64,000 nucleotides of DNA from a bacterium A37T11 (GTDB lineage Bacteria > Bacteroidota > Bacteroidia > Sphingobacteriales > Sphingobacteriaceae): positions 89,697 to 153,696 of the forward strand of contig FOBR01000012.1 in the NCBI GenBank assembly GCA_900109895.1, read 5' to 3'. Of this stretch, positions 9,337 to 17,610 are shown one piece after another. A program made the translations under genes and the position numbers. The notes below the pieces were generated by a model, which was given only the letters and a program-made list of their open reading frames with translations, did no database searches and was not told the DNA's origin. How positions within the stretch are numbered: position 1 is the stretch's first letter; the number at the start of each line of letters is the position of its first letter.

Positions 9337-10044
9337 ATGGTTTACGCAATCATTGCTGCGGGTGAGGGTTCACGGTTGGCTGGTGAAGGTATTAGGTCAC
9401 CAAAACCGATGGTTCCTCTAAATGGCGAACCGATGATCGACCGGTTGATTGGTATTTTTTCCCGTAATCAGGCTACGCACATCTATGTGATCATTAATGA
9501 GTTTTCACCTCTGCTTAAACAGCATTTGGAAACACAAGTTTATCCAGTTCCTTTGACATTAGTATGTAAAAATACCTCCAGCTCCCTGCACAGTTTTTAT
9601 GAATTATTAAAAGCAATGCCTGAAGTGGGGGAATGTTGCCTCACCACTACCGATACAGTGTTTACTGAGCCTGAATTTAAGGCATACGTTCACGAATTTG
9701 AAAAAAGAAAAGATCTGGACGGCCTGATGGCTGTTACAACATTTAAAGATGACGAATCTCCATTATATGTAGTAGTCGATCATGAACACCAGGTATTGGC
9801 TTTTACAGATAATCAAAGTATTGAAACCCCATTTGTGTCAGGAGGCGTCTATTGCTTACGTAGCCGCGCGCTTAAGACGGTTGAAAAGGCGATCCGGCAG
9901 GGGAATTCTCGCATGCGAAATTTTCAACGTCAACTGATCAAAGAGCGACTTTTGATCAAAGCGTATCCTTTTAGCAAAATTGTGGATGTGGACCATGCAC
10001 AGGATATACAGACAGCAGAACTATTTTTGCGGGAAATTAGCTAA
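9337..10044 (+). CDS. Sugar/alcohol-phosphate nucleotidyltransferase (CTP:inositol-1-P or phosphocholine cytidylyltransferase-like)
   Basis: This is a Rossmann-like NTP transferase of 235 aa. The N-terminal nucleotide loop AAGEGSRL is at 7-14, followed by the substrate lysine motif SPKPMVPL (Lys23). TTTDTVF (about 108-114) supplies a metal-binding Asp, and VDVDHAQD near the C-terminus is the second metal site of this fold. Small members of this family activate phosphocholine, inositol phosphate or sugar phosphates as CDP or other NDP forms. It is the first gene of a five-gene plus-strand operon that also encodes a CDP-alcohol phosphotransferase, so a CDP-activated product is the most economical inference. 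The exact substrate and nucleotide are not readable from sequence. Confidence 0.82.
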   Translation: MVYAIIAAGEGSRLAGEGIRSPKPMVPLNGEPMIDRLIGIFSRNQATHIYVIINEFSPLLKQHLETQVYPVPLTLVCKNTSSSLHSFYELLKAMPEVGECCLTTTDTVFTEPEFKAYVHEFEKRKDLDGLMAVTTFKDDESPLYVVVDHEHQVLAFTDNQSIETPFVSGGVYCLRSRALKTVEKAIRQGNSRMRNFQRQLIKERLLIKAYPFSKIVDVDHAQDIQTAELFLREIS

Positions 10045-10072
10045 CTTTGCCGCCTTACTATTTATACAATCA

Positions 10073-10942
10073 ATGATCATTGAAAAACCCGTTTTGGGTA
10101 TTAAGCGCAAAAATCTTTTTTCACCAAACCATATTGGCAACGATGAGGCTATTTTCTCTTTGGTTGCTGCCCAATTACAACTATTGGGATGTATGGTGGA
10201 GATATGCGGTGAAGACGATGTGCAGGAAAACACAAAAATACCTCAGCAGCATATCTTCAACATGTCGCGAAGCAAACCGCTAGTAAAGCAGCTGCAGGAA
10301 TGGGAGCGCTCTGGCAAGATGATCGTAAATTCTGCTTTTGGCATTGAAAATTGCTTTCGTACCAATATGACGAACATCCTGATAAAAGGTGGCGTGCTTT
10401 ATCCTAAAAGTTTCGTGGTGGACACATCTGCAGATATTGGGTTGGTTTATGAACAATTGCCCGGAAAAGGTGTTTGGTTAAAGCGTGGCGACTTTCACGC
10501 CATCCATAAAGAGGATGTGACTTTTGCTGCCTCTAAAGAAGAGGCCCAGCATATTTTAAAGGAATATTCATTGCGAGGGATTCAGGAAGCAGTTATTTCA
10601 GAACATTTGGTTGGTGATCTGGTCAAATTTTACGGTGTTGCAGGTGGCGATTTTTTCTATTTTTTTTATCCCTATGATCATAATCATCATAAATATGATG
10701 TATATGCCACTATAAACGGGAATACCTTGCATTATCCCTTTGATCAAAGCCGGCTTAAGCAGGAGGCTATCAAAGCGGCTGCTCTGCTCAATGTAGAGAT
10801 TTACGGCGGGGATGCAATCGTAACCCAAAATGGAGATATATTTATCATTGACCTGAATGACTGGCCAAGTTTTGCTCCCTGTCGGGAACAAGGTGCAAAA
10901 GCAATTGCCCGTTATTTATTTGAAAAATTCAGCCAGGATTAA
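10073..10942 (+). CDS. ATP-grasp-like protein of unknown specificity
   Basis: This 289-aa protein has the layout of an ATP-grasp ligase. An N-terminal alpha/beta lobe comes first, then a central region with a conserved lysine (KGVWLKRGDFHAI) and VISEHLVGDLVKFYGV, the usual E-x-x-V/L-x-G-x-x nucleotide-binding stretch. A C-terminal GGDAIVTQNGDIFIIDLNDW follows, whose D-L-N-D matches the metal-binding D/E-x-N end of the fold. Such enzymes join a carboxylate to an amine through an acyl phosphate. The open frame extends upstream to 9980. I chose the ATG at 10073 because the earlier part overlaps the preceding gene and lacks homology character. TAACTTTG at 10042-10049 may give an internal promoter. 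Its substrate is unknown; the context suggests modification of a polar head group. Confidence 0.65.
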   Translation: MIIEKPVLGIKRKNLFSPNHIGNDEAIFSLVAAQLQLLGCMVEICGEDDVQENTKIPQQHIFNMSRSKPLVKQLQEWERSGKMIVNSAFGIENCFRTNMTNILIKGGVLYPKSFVVDTSADIGLVYEQLPGKGVWLKRGDFHAIHKEDVTFAASKEEAQHILKEYSLRGIQEAVISEHLVGDLVKFYGVAGGDFFYFFYPYDHNHHKYDVYATINGNTLHYPFDQSRLKQEAIKAAALLNVEIYGGDAIVTQNGDIFIIDLNDWPSFAPCREQGAKAIARYLFEKFSQD

Positions 10943-10947
10943 TAGCG

Positions 10948-11913
10948 ATGGAGAACGCACAAGACACGAAAGATCCTTTAGAAATATCTATAGAAGAAAA
11001 GGGTTCTGCTTATGAAAATTCGCTTAAATCAAACGATACAGAAGAAAAAATAGATTTATGGTTCTATCGTCCGATAGGATACAGAATAGCTCTTTTTGCT
11101 GCAAAGACAAATATTACGCCCAATGCCGTAACGATTATTAGCATTTTCTTTGGCGTTGCAGCTGGAATTTTATTTTATTATCAAACGCTTTGGATAAATG
11201 TGATTGGTATGTTGCTGCTGATGTTTGCCAATTCACTGGATAGTGCAGATGGTCAGTTGGCCAGGCTTACCGGTCATAAAAGTCGTTTCGGCAGAATTCT
11301 TGACGGGTTTGCAGGTGATTTTTGGTTTGCCTCAATTCATATAGCCCTCTGCCTTCGGTGTATTGAGCAGGGATGGTCACCCTGGATTTGGGCAGCAGGT
11401 ATTCTGGCGGGATTCTCGCATGTATTCCAGTCTGCTATGGCCGATTACTACCGCAATGTGCATCTCTATTTTATTAAGGGGGTAAGTGGGAGCGAGTTGG
11501 ATAACAGTCGCGATCTGCAAGCAGACTATGACGCCCTTTCCTGGAAAAATAATGCGTTCAGTAAGTTTGTGCTAAATGGATATCTGGGATATACCAAGCT
11601 ACAGGAATGGCTATCTCCTTATTTGCAGAAGCTGCTGAAGCTGGTTAAGGTACGCTATACGGATCAGTTACCGGCCTCGCTGGTAAGGGATTTTAGAACC
11701 ATGAATAAGCCGTTGATGAAATATACCAATATTGTACAATTTAATACGCGCGTAATTTTTCTATTCCTTTGGCTTTTCATTGATGAAGTATGGATTTATT
11801 TTTTATTTGACATGTTTGTACTAAACCCGATATTGGTGTATATGTGCAGGCGCCAGGAAAAAGTGAGCCGGTATTTTTATCAGCAGTTAACCAACACCTC
11901 CCGCTATGAGTGA
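10948..11913 (+). CDS. CDP-alcohol phosphotransferase family membrane enzyme
   Basis: This membrane enzyme (321 aa) is of the class that transfers a phospho-alcohol from a CDP donor. The sequence before the first helix (YRPIGYRIALFAAKTNITPN) resembles the corresponding part of archaeal and Thermotoga di-myo-inositol-phosphate phosphate synthases. The catalytic motif is D98-x2-D101-G102-x2-A105-R106-x8-G115-x3-D119, but the last Asp is at 124, one residue later than the canonical D-x3-D. Several hydrophobic helices follow. It overlaps the next gene by 8 bp (translational coupling) and follows the ATP-grasp gene by 5 bp. The donor is probably made by the nucleotidyltransferase at 9337. The acceptor may be a lipid or another inositol/glycerol phosphate. 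Confidence 0.85.
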   Translation: MENAQDTKDPLEISIEEKGSAYENSLKSNDTEEKIDLWFYRPIGYRIALFAAKTNITPNAVTIISIFFGVAAGILFYYQTLWINVIGMLLLMFANSLDSADGQLARLTGHKSRFGRILDGFAGDFWFASIHIALCLRCIEQGWSPWIWAAGILAGFSHVFQSAMADYYRNVHLYFIKGVSGSELDNSRDLQADYDALSWKNNAFSKFVLNGYLGYTKLQEWLSPYLQKLLKLVKVRYTDQLPASLVRDFRTMNKPLMKYTNIVQFNTRVIFLFLWLFIDEVWIYFLFDMFVLNPILVYMCRRQEKVSRYFYQQLTNTSRYE

Positions 11914-12928
11914 AAAGATCTACAAGATCGTATTTTTTGTCATCGGTATCCTTACGATGGGTTATATGGCCTATAGCCTGGGTTTAGAAAATTTATGGGA
12001 AAACATCCGTAAAACGGGTTGGTGGTTTGCGCCAGTCATCGGCAGTTGGGTCATTATCTACTTATTTAATGCCTTCGCTTTTCGTAGCATTATTCAAGAG
12101 CCTTCGATCCCGGCCAGCAATTTTTCATTTTGGAAGGTATTGCAACTAACCATTAGCGGTTATGCTATTAATTATATCACACCCTTCATTGCCTTGGGTG
12201 GCGAACCCTATCGTATTCTGGAACTAAAACCTGCACTGGGGGCCGAGAAGGCCAGCTCTTCTGTGTTACTATATAGCCTAATGCACATGTTTTCTCATGT
12301 CTTGTTTTGGCTGGCCTCTATCGTACTGATTTTTGCTGTAGTTCCGCTAAACCATTATATGGAAGTAGGGTGTGCGGTCATGCTGGTAATCGGTACTTTT
12401 CTATGTTTTTGGTTTATTAGGGTATATAATCGGGGCTTTACAGTATCCACTGTTCGTTTGTTGACCAAAATACCCTTTGTCAAAAATAAAGCATCCACTT
12501 TTTTGACAGAAAAACAAGATTTGCTTTCAGGTATTGACGAGCAGATCAAATGGCTCTACAATGGGCGCCGATCACGCTTTTTTACCGCTTTGTTTTGGGA
12601 ATTTTTAGCACGTACCCTCGGTAGTGCGGAGATTTATTTCAGCGCGCTGGCTATTGGAATGGATATTTCGGTATCTCAAGCTCTCATCGTCAGTTCGGGC
12701 TCTTCCTTATTTGCCAACGTCATCTTTTTCTTCCCCATGCAACTGGGTACCCGTGAGGGTGGGCTGGCCTTGGCGCTCAAAAGTATTGGTTTGCCTTCAA
12801 GCGGTGGTATTATCATCGGAATAATCATGCGTATCCGCGAATTAGTATGGATCGGCATCGGTCTTGCACTCATGGCTATTTGGCCCAAATTGCCGCAATC
12901 AGCAGATCAAAAGGAACAAAAAATTTAA
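11906..12928 (+). CDS. LPG-synthase-TM / UPF0104-family integral membrane protein (flippase-like)
   Basis: This polytopic protein of 340 aa has about eight to nine hydrophobic segments. It contains features of the lysylphosphatidylglycerol synthase membrane region/UPF0104 family: YLFNAFAFRSII, YAINYITPFIALGGEPYR and a C-terminal PMQLGTREGGLALAL. MprF-like members flip modified phospholipids, and other members act in glycan or lipid export. It lacks the soluble aminoacyl-transferase half of MprF. Placement right after the CDP-alcohol transferase (8-bp overlap) suggests it moves that enzyme's product across the membrane. That role is inference. Confidence 0.82.
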   Translation: MSEKIYKIVFFVIGILTMGYMAYSLGLENLWENIRKTGWWFAPVIGSWVIIYLFNAFAFRSIIQEPSIPASNFSFWKVLQLTISGYAINYITPFIALGGEPYRILELKPALGAEKASSSVLLYSLMHMFSHVLFWLASIVLIFAVVPLNHYMEVGCAVMLVIGTFLCFWFIRVYNRGFTVSTVRLLTKIPFVKNKASTFLTEKQDLLSGIDEQIKWLYNGRRSRFFTALFWEFLARTLGSAEIYFSALAIGMDISVSQALIVSSGSSLFANVIFFFPMQLGTREGGLALALKSIGLPSSGGIIIGIIMRIRELVWIGIGLALMAIWPKLPQSADQKEQKI

Positions 12929-12935
12929 ACAAATT

Positions 12936-13646
12936 ATGATTAAGGGCATTTTATTTGATTATGGTGGCACCATTGACACCAATGGCCTACATTGGGGTGT
13001 CGTGCTATGGAATAGCTACCAGCAGCATCAGGTAGTAATAGAACAGGAGCTCTTTGCTAAGGCATATGCTTTTGGTGAACGTGCCCTGGCCATCAACCCA
13101 CTTGTAAAACCTGAACACAACTTCTTGGAAGTACTCCGTATCAAAGTGAACCAGCAATTCGACTTTTTGGCAGGGCAGGGATATACCCCTGACAGGCATA
13201 AAATCGATTTAATAGCCCATGATTGTTATCAATTTGCCCGTTCAATAGTGTCCGAAAATAAGGCAGTAATTGAAATATTGGCATCAGAATACCCATTGGT
13301 GATGGTTTCTAACTTTTATGGAAACCTGAAAACGGTATTAGAGGATTTTGGCATTCGTTCTTATTTCAAAGCAGTCGTTGAATCGGCTGTGGTAGGGGTG
13401 CGCAAGCCGGATGCAGCCATATACCGTCAAGGCGTACAGGAATTGGGGTTTAAACCTGATGAGTGTCTTGTAGTGGGCGACTCGTACACTAAGGACATTG
13501 TGCCGGCCCACCAGGCCGGATGCCGTAGCGCATGGCTCAACGTGCAGGGGTGGGATAGCCCGGACAAGGAAGATTCTTCGCTGGCTGATGTCCAAATTAA
13601 AAAGGTGGCAGATCTGCCGGAACTTTTGAATTCCGGCAGTCTCTAG
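12936..13646 (+). CDS. HAD-superfamily hydrolase (subfamily IA)
   Basis: This is a phosphatase-fold protein of 236 aa. Motif I is FDYGGTID: nucleophile Asp8 is present, but the usual second Asp (D-x-D) is Gly10. Motif II is the VMVSNF segment, motif III is VGVRKPD (Lys), and motif IV is VVGDSYTKD. The D-x-G variant occurs in some HAD subfamilies and may change the reaction or substrate. The open frame begins at 12864 inside the preceding gene. The ATG at 12936, 7 bp after its stop, is the sensible start. As the last gene of the operon it could dephosphorylate an intermediate, for example a phosphatidyl-alcohol phosphate or a free sugar/alcohol phosphate. Confidence 0.85.
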   Translation: MIKGILFDYGGTIDTNGLHWGVVLWNSYQQHQVVIEQELFAKAYAFGERALAINPLVKPEHNFLEVLRIKVNQQFDFLAGQGYTPDRHKIDLIAHDCYQFARSIVSENKAVIEILASEYPLVMVSNFYGNLKTVLEDFGIRSYFKAVVESAVVGVRKPDAAIYRQGVQELGFKPDECLVVGDSYTKDIVPAHQAGCRSAWLNVQGWDSPDKEDSSLADVQIKKVADLPELLNSGSL

Positions 13647-13666
13647 CTGTATTTATTCTTTGCTTC

Positions 13667-15097
13667 TTATACTTTATAATATTGTTCCCATCCTTTTCTG
13701 GGAGGAGGACCTAGCAATAGCTCATTTGCGTGCTTATTGTTGGTAATGATCTTTTTCTCGCGGTCAAACTCAAGTTTATCTCCTGTCCATTGGGCCAGCA
13801 CGCCCAGGCAAAACACCTGGCTGAGCGGGCCTGCAATATGAAAGGGTGAGCGTGTCTCTTCCTCCCCTTTGCAAGCCAGTAGGTAATTTTTGTAATGATT
13901 GGACGGGCTAACTGGCACTTCCGGCAGTTTGGAAGCCCACTCCTTAGCCTTTTCTTCTGGAATGATGGATAAGGTGCTTCCATGAGATCCACCTTTGAAC
14001 GTTAATTCCTTGCTATATATAATCTTGCCCGGATTCAATTTGACGGGCTCTAGCTTGCCGGTACTTGGCGGTGGAATATTAGGATCCAGGCCAGATACTC
14101 CATACCCTTCCGGAATAGGTGGCAGGTTGTCTAATCCATCATACCACTTCACCTCTACCGGAGGCATTTTTCCACGCTTCGGAAATTTGAAAGATAGGGT
14201 GGTAGACATGGGATAAAAGAAATTGTTGTGGCCTTCCAATTTTATGGGGTCCACTACATAGGGGAGGCCGAGATCCAGAAATTGATGTGCGGTATCTAAC
14301 AAGTGTGCGCCCCAATCGCCTAGTGCCCCCATACCAAAGTCATACCAGCACCGCCATTGACCATTGACAAAGTCTTTGTTATAGGAATGACCTTGAGTGG
14401 TAGTTTGCCAAATATTCCAGTCAAGCGTAGAGGGTACTGGTTCGGCTGGAGGAAAAGATTTAATGTTGGGGTCCCAACTGTGCCAGCGGCGTGGGGAATT
14501 CATGTGAGCAGTAATGGCGGTCACATCTTTAATGATGCCAGCATCTTTCCAAGCTTTAAATTGAAAATAATTGCCTTCGGAATGCCCCTGATTACCCATT
14601 TGGGTAACTTGTTTGTGGTATTTTTTAGCAGCCTTCATCATCAATTCAACCTCATTAAAGGTTCGTGCCATAGGCTTTTCGGTGTATACGTGCTTGCCTA
14701 ACGCTAGCGCAGCCATAGTAATGGGAAAATGGGAAAAATCAGGCACACCTACGGATACCGCATCGATTTGATTTCCCATTTTATCAAACATCACCCTGAA
14801 ATCCTGAAAACGGGGAACATCCGGAAAGAGTTTGAGATTTTCCAAAGTCTGAGGCCCACCCATATCCACATCGCAAAAGGCTACGAAATTGGCCAGCCCT
14901 GTTTTGTGGAATTCGCGTAGAATCTCCCCTCCGCGGTTTCCTATGCCTATGCAGGCCAGATTTACCCGCTCATTGGGACCAGCTTTCTTAATATTTTTAA
15001 AATCGGCTGCTGTCAGAATGCGGGGTGCGGTAGCTGCTGCAGACAAAAGCATTGCCTGCTTTAAAAAGGAACGGCGGGAATTGTTTTTTGAGTTCAT
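13667..15097 (-). CDS. Tat-exported Gfo/Idh/MocA-family oxidoreductase
   Basis: This is an NAD(P)-dependent sugar oxidoreductase of 476 aa. A twin-arginine signal (NSRRSFLKQAMLLSAAATA) occupies the N-terminus, so it is folded in the cytoplasm and exported. The Rossmann fold begins at VNLACIGIGNRGGE. TEKPMART carries the conserved E-K-P catalytic lysine motif, and the C-terminal domain contains GMGALGDWGAHLLDT. Periplasmic members of this group act on glycosides or keto-sugars. It is the last minus-strand gene of the 13.7-28.6 kb locus and fits with the GMC and FAD oxidoreductases there, which may work on sugar C3 chemistry. Confidence 0.88.
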   Translation of the reverse strand: MNSKNNSRRSFLKQAMLLSAAATAPRILTAADFKNIKKAGPNERVNLACIGIGNRGGEILREFHKTGLANFVAFCDVDMGGPQTLENLKLFPDVPRFQDFRVMFDKMGNQIDAVSVGVPDFSHFPITMAALALGKHVYTEKPMARTFNEVELMMKAAKKYHKQVTQMGNQGHSEGNYFQFKAWKDAGIIKDVTAITAHMNSPRRWHSWDPNIKSFPPAEPVPSTLDWNIWQTTTQGHSYNKDFVNGQWRCWYDFGMGALGDWGAHLLDTAHQFLDLGLPYVVDPIKLEGHNNFFYPMSTTLSFKFPKRGKMPPVEVKWYDGLDNLPPIPEGYGVSGLDPNIPPPSTGKLEPVKLNPGKIIYSKELTFKGGSHGSTLSIIPEEKAKEWASKLPEVPVSPSNHYKNYLLACKGEEETRSPFHIAGPLSQVFCLGVLAQWTGDKLEFDREKKIITNNKHANELLLGPPPRKGWEQYYKV

Positions 15098-15245
15098 GTT
15101 ACAAAGATCAACTTATTGACGTATTTTTATACTGGTTTTGCTTTAGTTGGGACAATATATAAATATTTAATCACTCCCAACAAGCTGTACACTTCTAACT
15201 AATGCCCAAATTAGCCATTTTTTTGCGATAACGTTTTCGTAAAAC

Positions 15246-16613
15246 TTATTTGGCTCCATCTATACTCGATCTCTTTTCCAGTCGTAACATATCCTGTGGT
15301 TTGAACTTTGCCAACTCGATCTTAAAAACTACGGTATTGGGCCATTGATTATTGGTATACAGCCTCTGCCCGTTTACAGCACTAATGGCCAGCCCAAGCG
15401 GCCCTGCCGAACTTTGGATACTGGCATCAAAACCTTCCTTATATTCCAGCAGCTGGCTACCATAACCCAAGATGCTTACTTTCGTATGCACATTGCCTTC
15501 AATCATGGGCAATAAAAAAGCACGACGCTCACCATATGCCCAATCTGCTGAGCTTTGCCGTGTTACGAATGCGTAGATAATCTTTTCATCATTAGATTGA
15601 GTGAACCAGATGTTTTTATCACGGATTACAGGCAGGGGTTTTACGGCATACACGGCTTCTTGGTTTACAAAATTCCATAGGGCCACCTCACGCAATAGAT
15701 TTTGCTGCTCGATTTGAATCTCCCCATCGGGTTTTGGGCCTACATTCATCAAAAAATTTCCACCTTTTGACCTGATCTCGATGAGCATGTCAATAATATC
15801 TGTACCCGATTTTTGAGGGTCATTTGTAGGCTTATATTGCCAGTCTGTCCCCATGGTATAACAGGCTTCCCATGGTCGTGGCAAAGGCTGGTCAGGAATA
15901 TTCTGCTCCGGGGTTTTCATGAGGTCACGGGTAATTACCAAATTGGGATTTAACTGCCAGGCAAATTCGCGAAGCCCATCGGCTGGCCCATCAAAGAACA
16001 TTATGTCAATATTGCCATACTGCGTAAGCAATTCTTTGATCTGTGCCTTATCATACTCAAACAGTTCTTTATTATTTACCGGCGAATGCATTGGATGTTG
16101 CAAACGCCCGATGGGAATATGATGTTCATGTAGGAAATGAAAGTCTTCCGGCGAAAAGTAAATCCCGATGGCGAAGCCTTGTTTTCGGAAGGCATTAATC
16201 ACTTCCTTGGTTACATCTCTTTTAAGCGGCGTATTCATTACATTAAGTGCTGTGGTCTTCGTTTCAAACATACAAAAGCCTGAATGATGTTTTGCAGTAA
16301 ATACCACGTATTTCATTCCTGCTAAACGCGCTATAGCAGCCCATTCATCCGGGTTGAACTTTACCGGATTAAAAAAACCAGGTAATTGGCTATAATACCG
16401 ATTTACATAATCTTCAGAGGCTCCCGCTAATGAATGGCTGATAATGGTTCCCAGGGAAACATCTACCCCCCAGTGTATAAACATACCAAAGGCCAAGTCC
16501 TGGAACCAAGCCACGCGCTCAGGTTTATTTGTTTTCTGAACTTGCTGTGCAGAAGCGTTTGTGTATAAGATACAGAAAAAAAGGATCAAGGTACGTTTGT
16601 AGATTTTCATCAA
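15246..16613 (-). CDS. Alpha-L-fucosidase-like glycoside hydrolase (GH29)
   Basis: This is a secreted glycoside hydrolase of 455 aa. A signal peptide (about residues 1-22, ending ASAQ) precedes the GH29 catalytic barrel. Motifs seen are FGMFIHWGV (43-51), AKHHSGFCMFET (107-118) with the substrate-binding His pair, and IDIMFFDGPADG, where Asp208 is the predicted nucleophile. A C-terminal beta region follows. GH29 enzymes remove alpha-L-fucose from glycans. The acid/base residue is not conserved in position across the family and I cannot place it. The gene is transcribed away from the esterase at 16700, from a shared 86-bp region. Confidence 0.88.
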   Translation of the reverse strand: MMKIYKRTLILFFCILYTNASAQQVQKTNKPERVAWFQDLAFGMFIHWGVDVSLGTIISHSLAGASEDYVNRYYSQLPGFFNPVKFNPDEWAAIARLAGMKYVVFTAKHHSGFCMFETKTTALNVMNTPLKRDVTKEVINAFRKQGFAIGIYFSPEDFHFLHEHHIPIGRLQHPMHSPVNNKELFEYDKAQIKELLTQYGNIDIMFFDGPADGLREFAWQLNPNLVITRDLMKTPEQNIPDQPLPRPWEACYTMGTDWQYKPTNDPQKSGTDIIDMLIEIRSKGGNFLMNVGPKPDGEIQIEQQNLLREVALWNFVNQEAVYAVKPLPVIRDKNIWFTQSNDEKIIYAFVTRQSSADWAYGERRAFLLPMIEGNVHTKVSILGYGSQLLEYKEGFDASIQSSAGPLGLAISAVNGQRLYTNNQWPNTVVFKIELAKFKPQDMLRLEKRSSIDGAK

Positions 16614-16648
16614 AATTTATGGTTATAACACCCTAAAGTTAGGGATTT

Positions 16649-16681
16649 ATTGTTTAAAGTAAAGTAATTTTATTAAGTTTG
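16649..16681 (+). promoter_or_regulatory. Bacteroidota-type promoter for the esterase gene
   Basis: ATTG (16649-16652), 21 bp, then TAAGTTTG (16674-16681), a full match to TAnnTTTG. The ATG follows 18 bp later. Confidence 0.6.
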
Positions 16682-16699
16682 CTAAAATAAATACCAGAT

Positions 16700-17608
16700 A
16701 TGATAAATAAACTGATCATTTTGCTAACAATGCTCATTCCCGCAGCGTATTCCTCTGCCCAAGAAGTGATCGCCCTTTATAAAACAGATATACCCAATGC
16801 CATAGCCGGGCCTGATCGTGAAAAAATAACTGTGAGGGGTTCAGATACGAGTTATGCTCAGGTTTGCGTGCCTACGCTAACGGCATACCTCCCCTCGAAA
16901 GGAATCGCGACGGGCACTGCTGTAATCATTTGTCCGGGAGGAGGCTATCAAATGCTAGTATTCTCAAGGGAAGGAATTCGGGTGGCCAAGGCCTTTACTG
17001 AGCATGGTATTGCGGCATTTGTGTTGAAATACCGCCTCCCCAATGACAGTACGATGGAAGACAAGGCCATCGGCCCAGCACAAGATGCACAGCGAGCTAT
17101 AGAGCTTGTTAGGATACATGCATCAGAATGGGGAATAAACCCTGACAAAATTGGTATTATGGGCTTTTCTGCCGGAGGGCATTTGGCTGCTACGGCATCC
17201 ACGCATTATAATTATGCATTTTCAGAAAATAGTAAAAGCGTCAACCTCCGACCTGATTTCTCACTGCTGGTTTATCCGGTCATTAGTTTTCAGGACGACA
17301 TTGCCCACCAAGGCTCAAAAGAGAGCCTCTTAGGTAAAAATCCGTCTAAAGAACAAGTTGACTTCTATTCTAATGAATTACAGGTGAGCAAAAATACTCC
17401 ACCTGCATTCATTACCCACGCCATGGATGACAAGGTAGTCCCTATCGAAAACAGCCGACGCTATTACCGGGCCTTACGGGCAAATGACGTTAATGCCTCG
17501 TTTAAGGTCTATGAGGTAGGTGGACATGGATATCTCCAAACCCCTGCTTTTGAAAACTGGTTTTGCGAATGCCTGAAATGGCTGGACGCCACAATTGTTA
17601 ATAAATAG
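16700..17608 (+). CDS. Secreted alpha/beta-hydrolase, acetylxylan-esterase/BD-FAE-like
   Basis: This is a serine esterase of 302 aa with a signal peptide ending near Ala20 (AAYSSAQ). The oxyanion region is CPGGGYQML, the nucleophile elbow GFSAGG (Ser157), the acid MDDKVVP (Asp244 or Asp243) and the base GGHGY (His276). This arrangement is typical of bacterial carbohydrate esterases that remove acetyl or feruloyl groups from glycans. It is the only plus-strand gene inside an otherwise minus-strand glycan locus and has its own promoter. It would help deacylate the polymer for the fucosidase and transporters. Confidence 0.88.
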   Translation: MINKLIILLTMLIPAAYSSAQEVIALYKTDIPNAIAGPDREKITVRGSDTSYAQVCVPTLTAYLPSKGIATGTAVIICPGGGYQMLVFSREGIRVAKAFTEHGIAAFVLKYRLPNDSTMEDKAIGPAQDAQRAIELVRIHASEWGINPDKIGIMGFSAGGHLAATASTHYNYAFSENSKSVNLRPDFSLLVYPVISFQDDIAHQGSKESLLGKNPSKEQVDFYSNELQVSKNTPPAFITHAMDDKVVPIENSRRYYRALRANDVNASFKVYEVGGHGYLQTPAFENWFCECLKWLDATIVNK

Positions 17609-17610
17609 CA

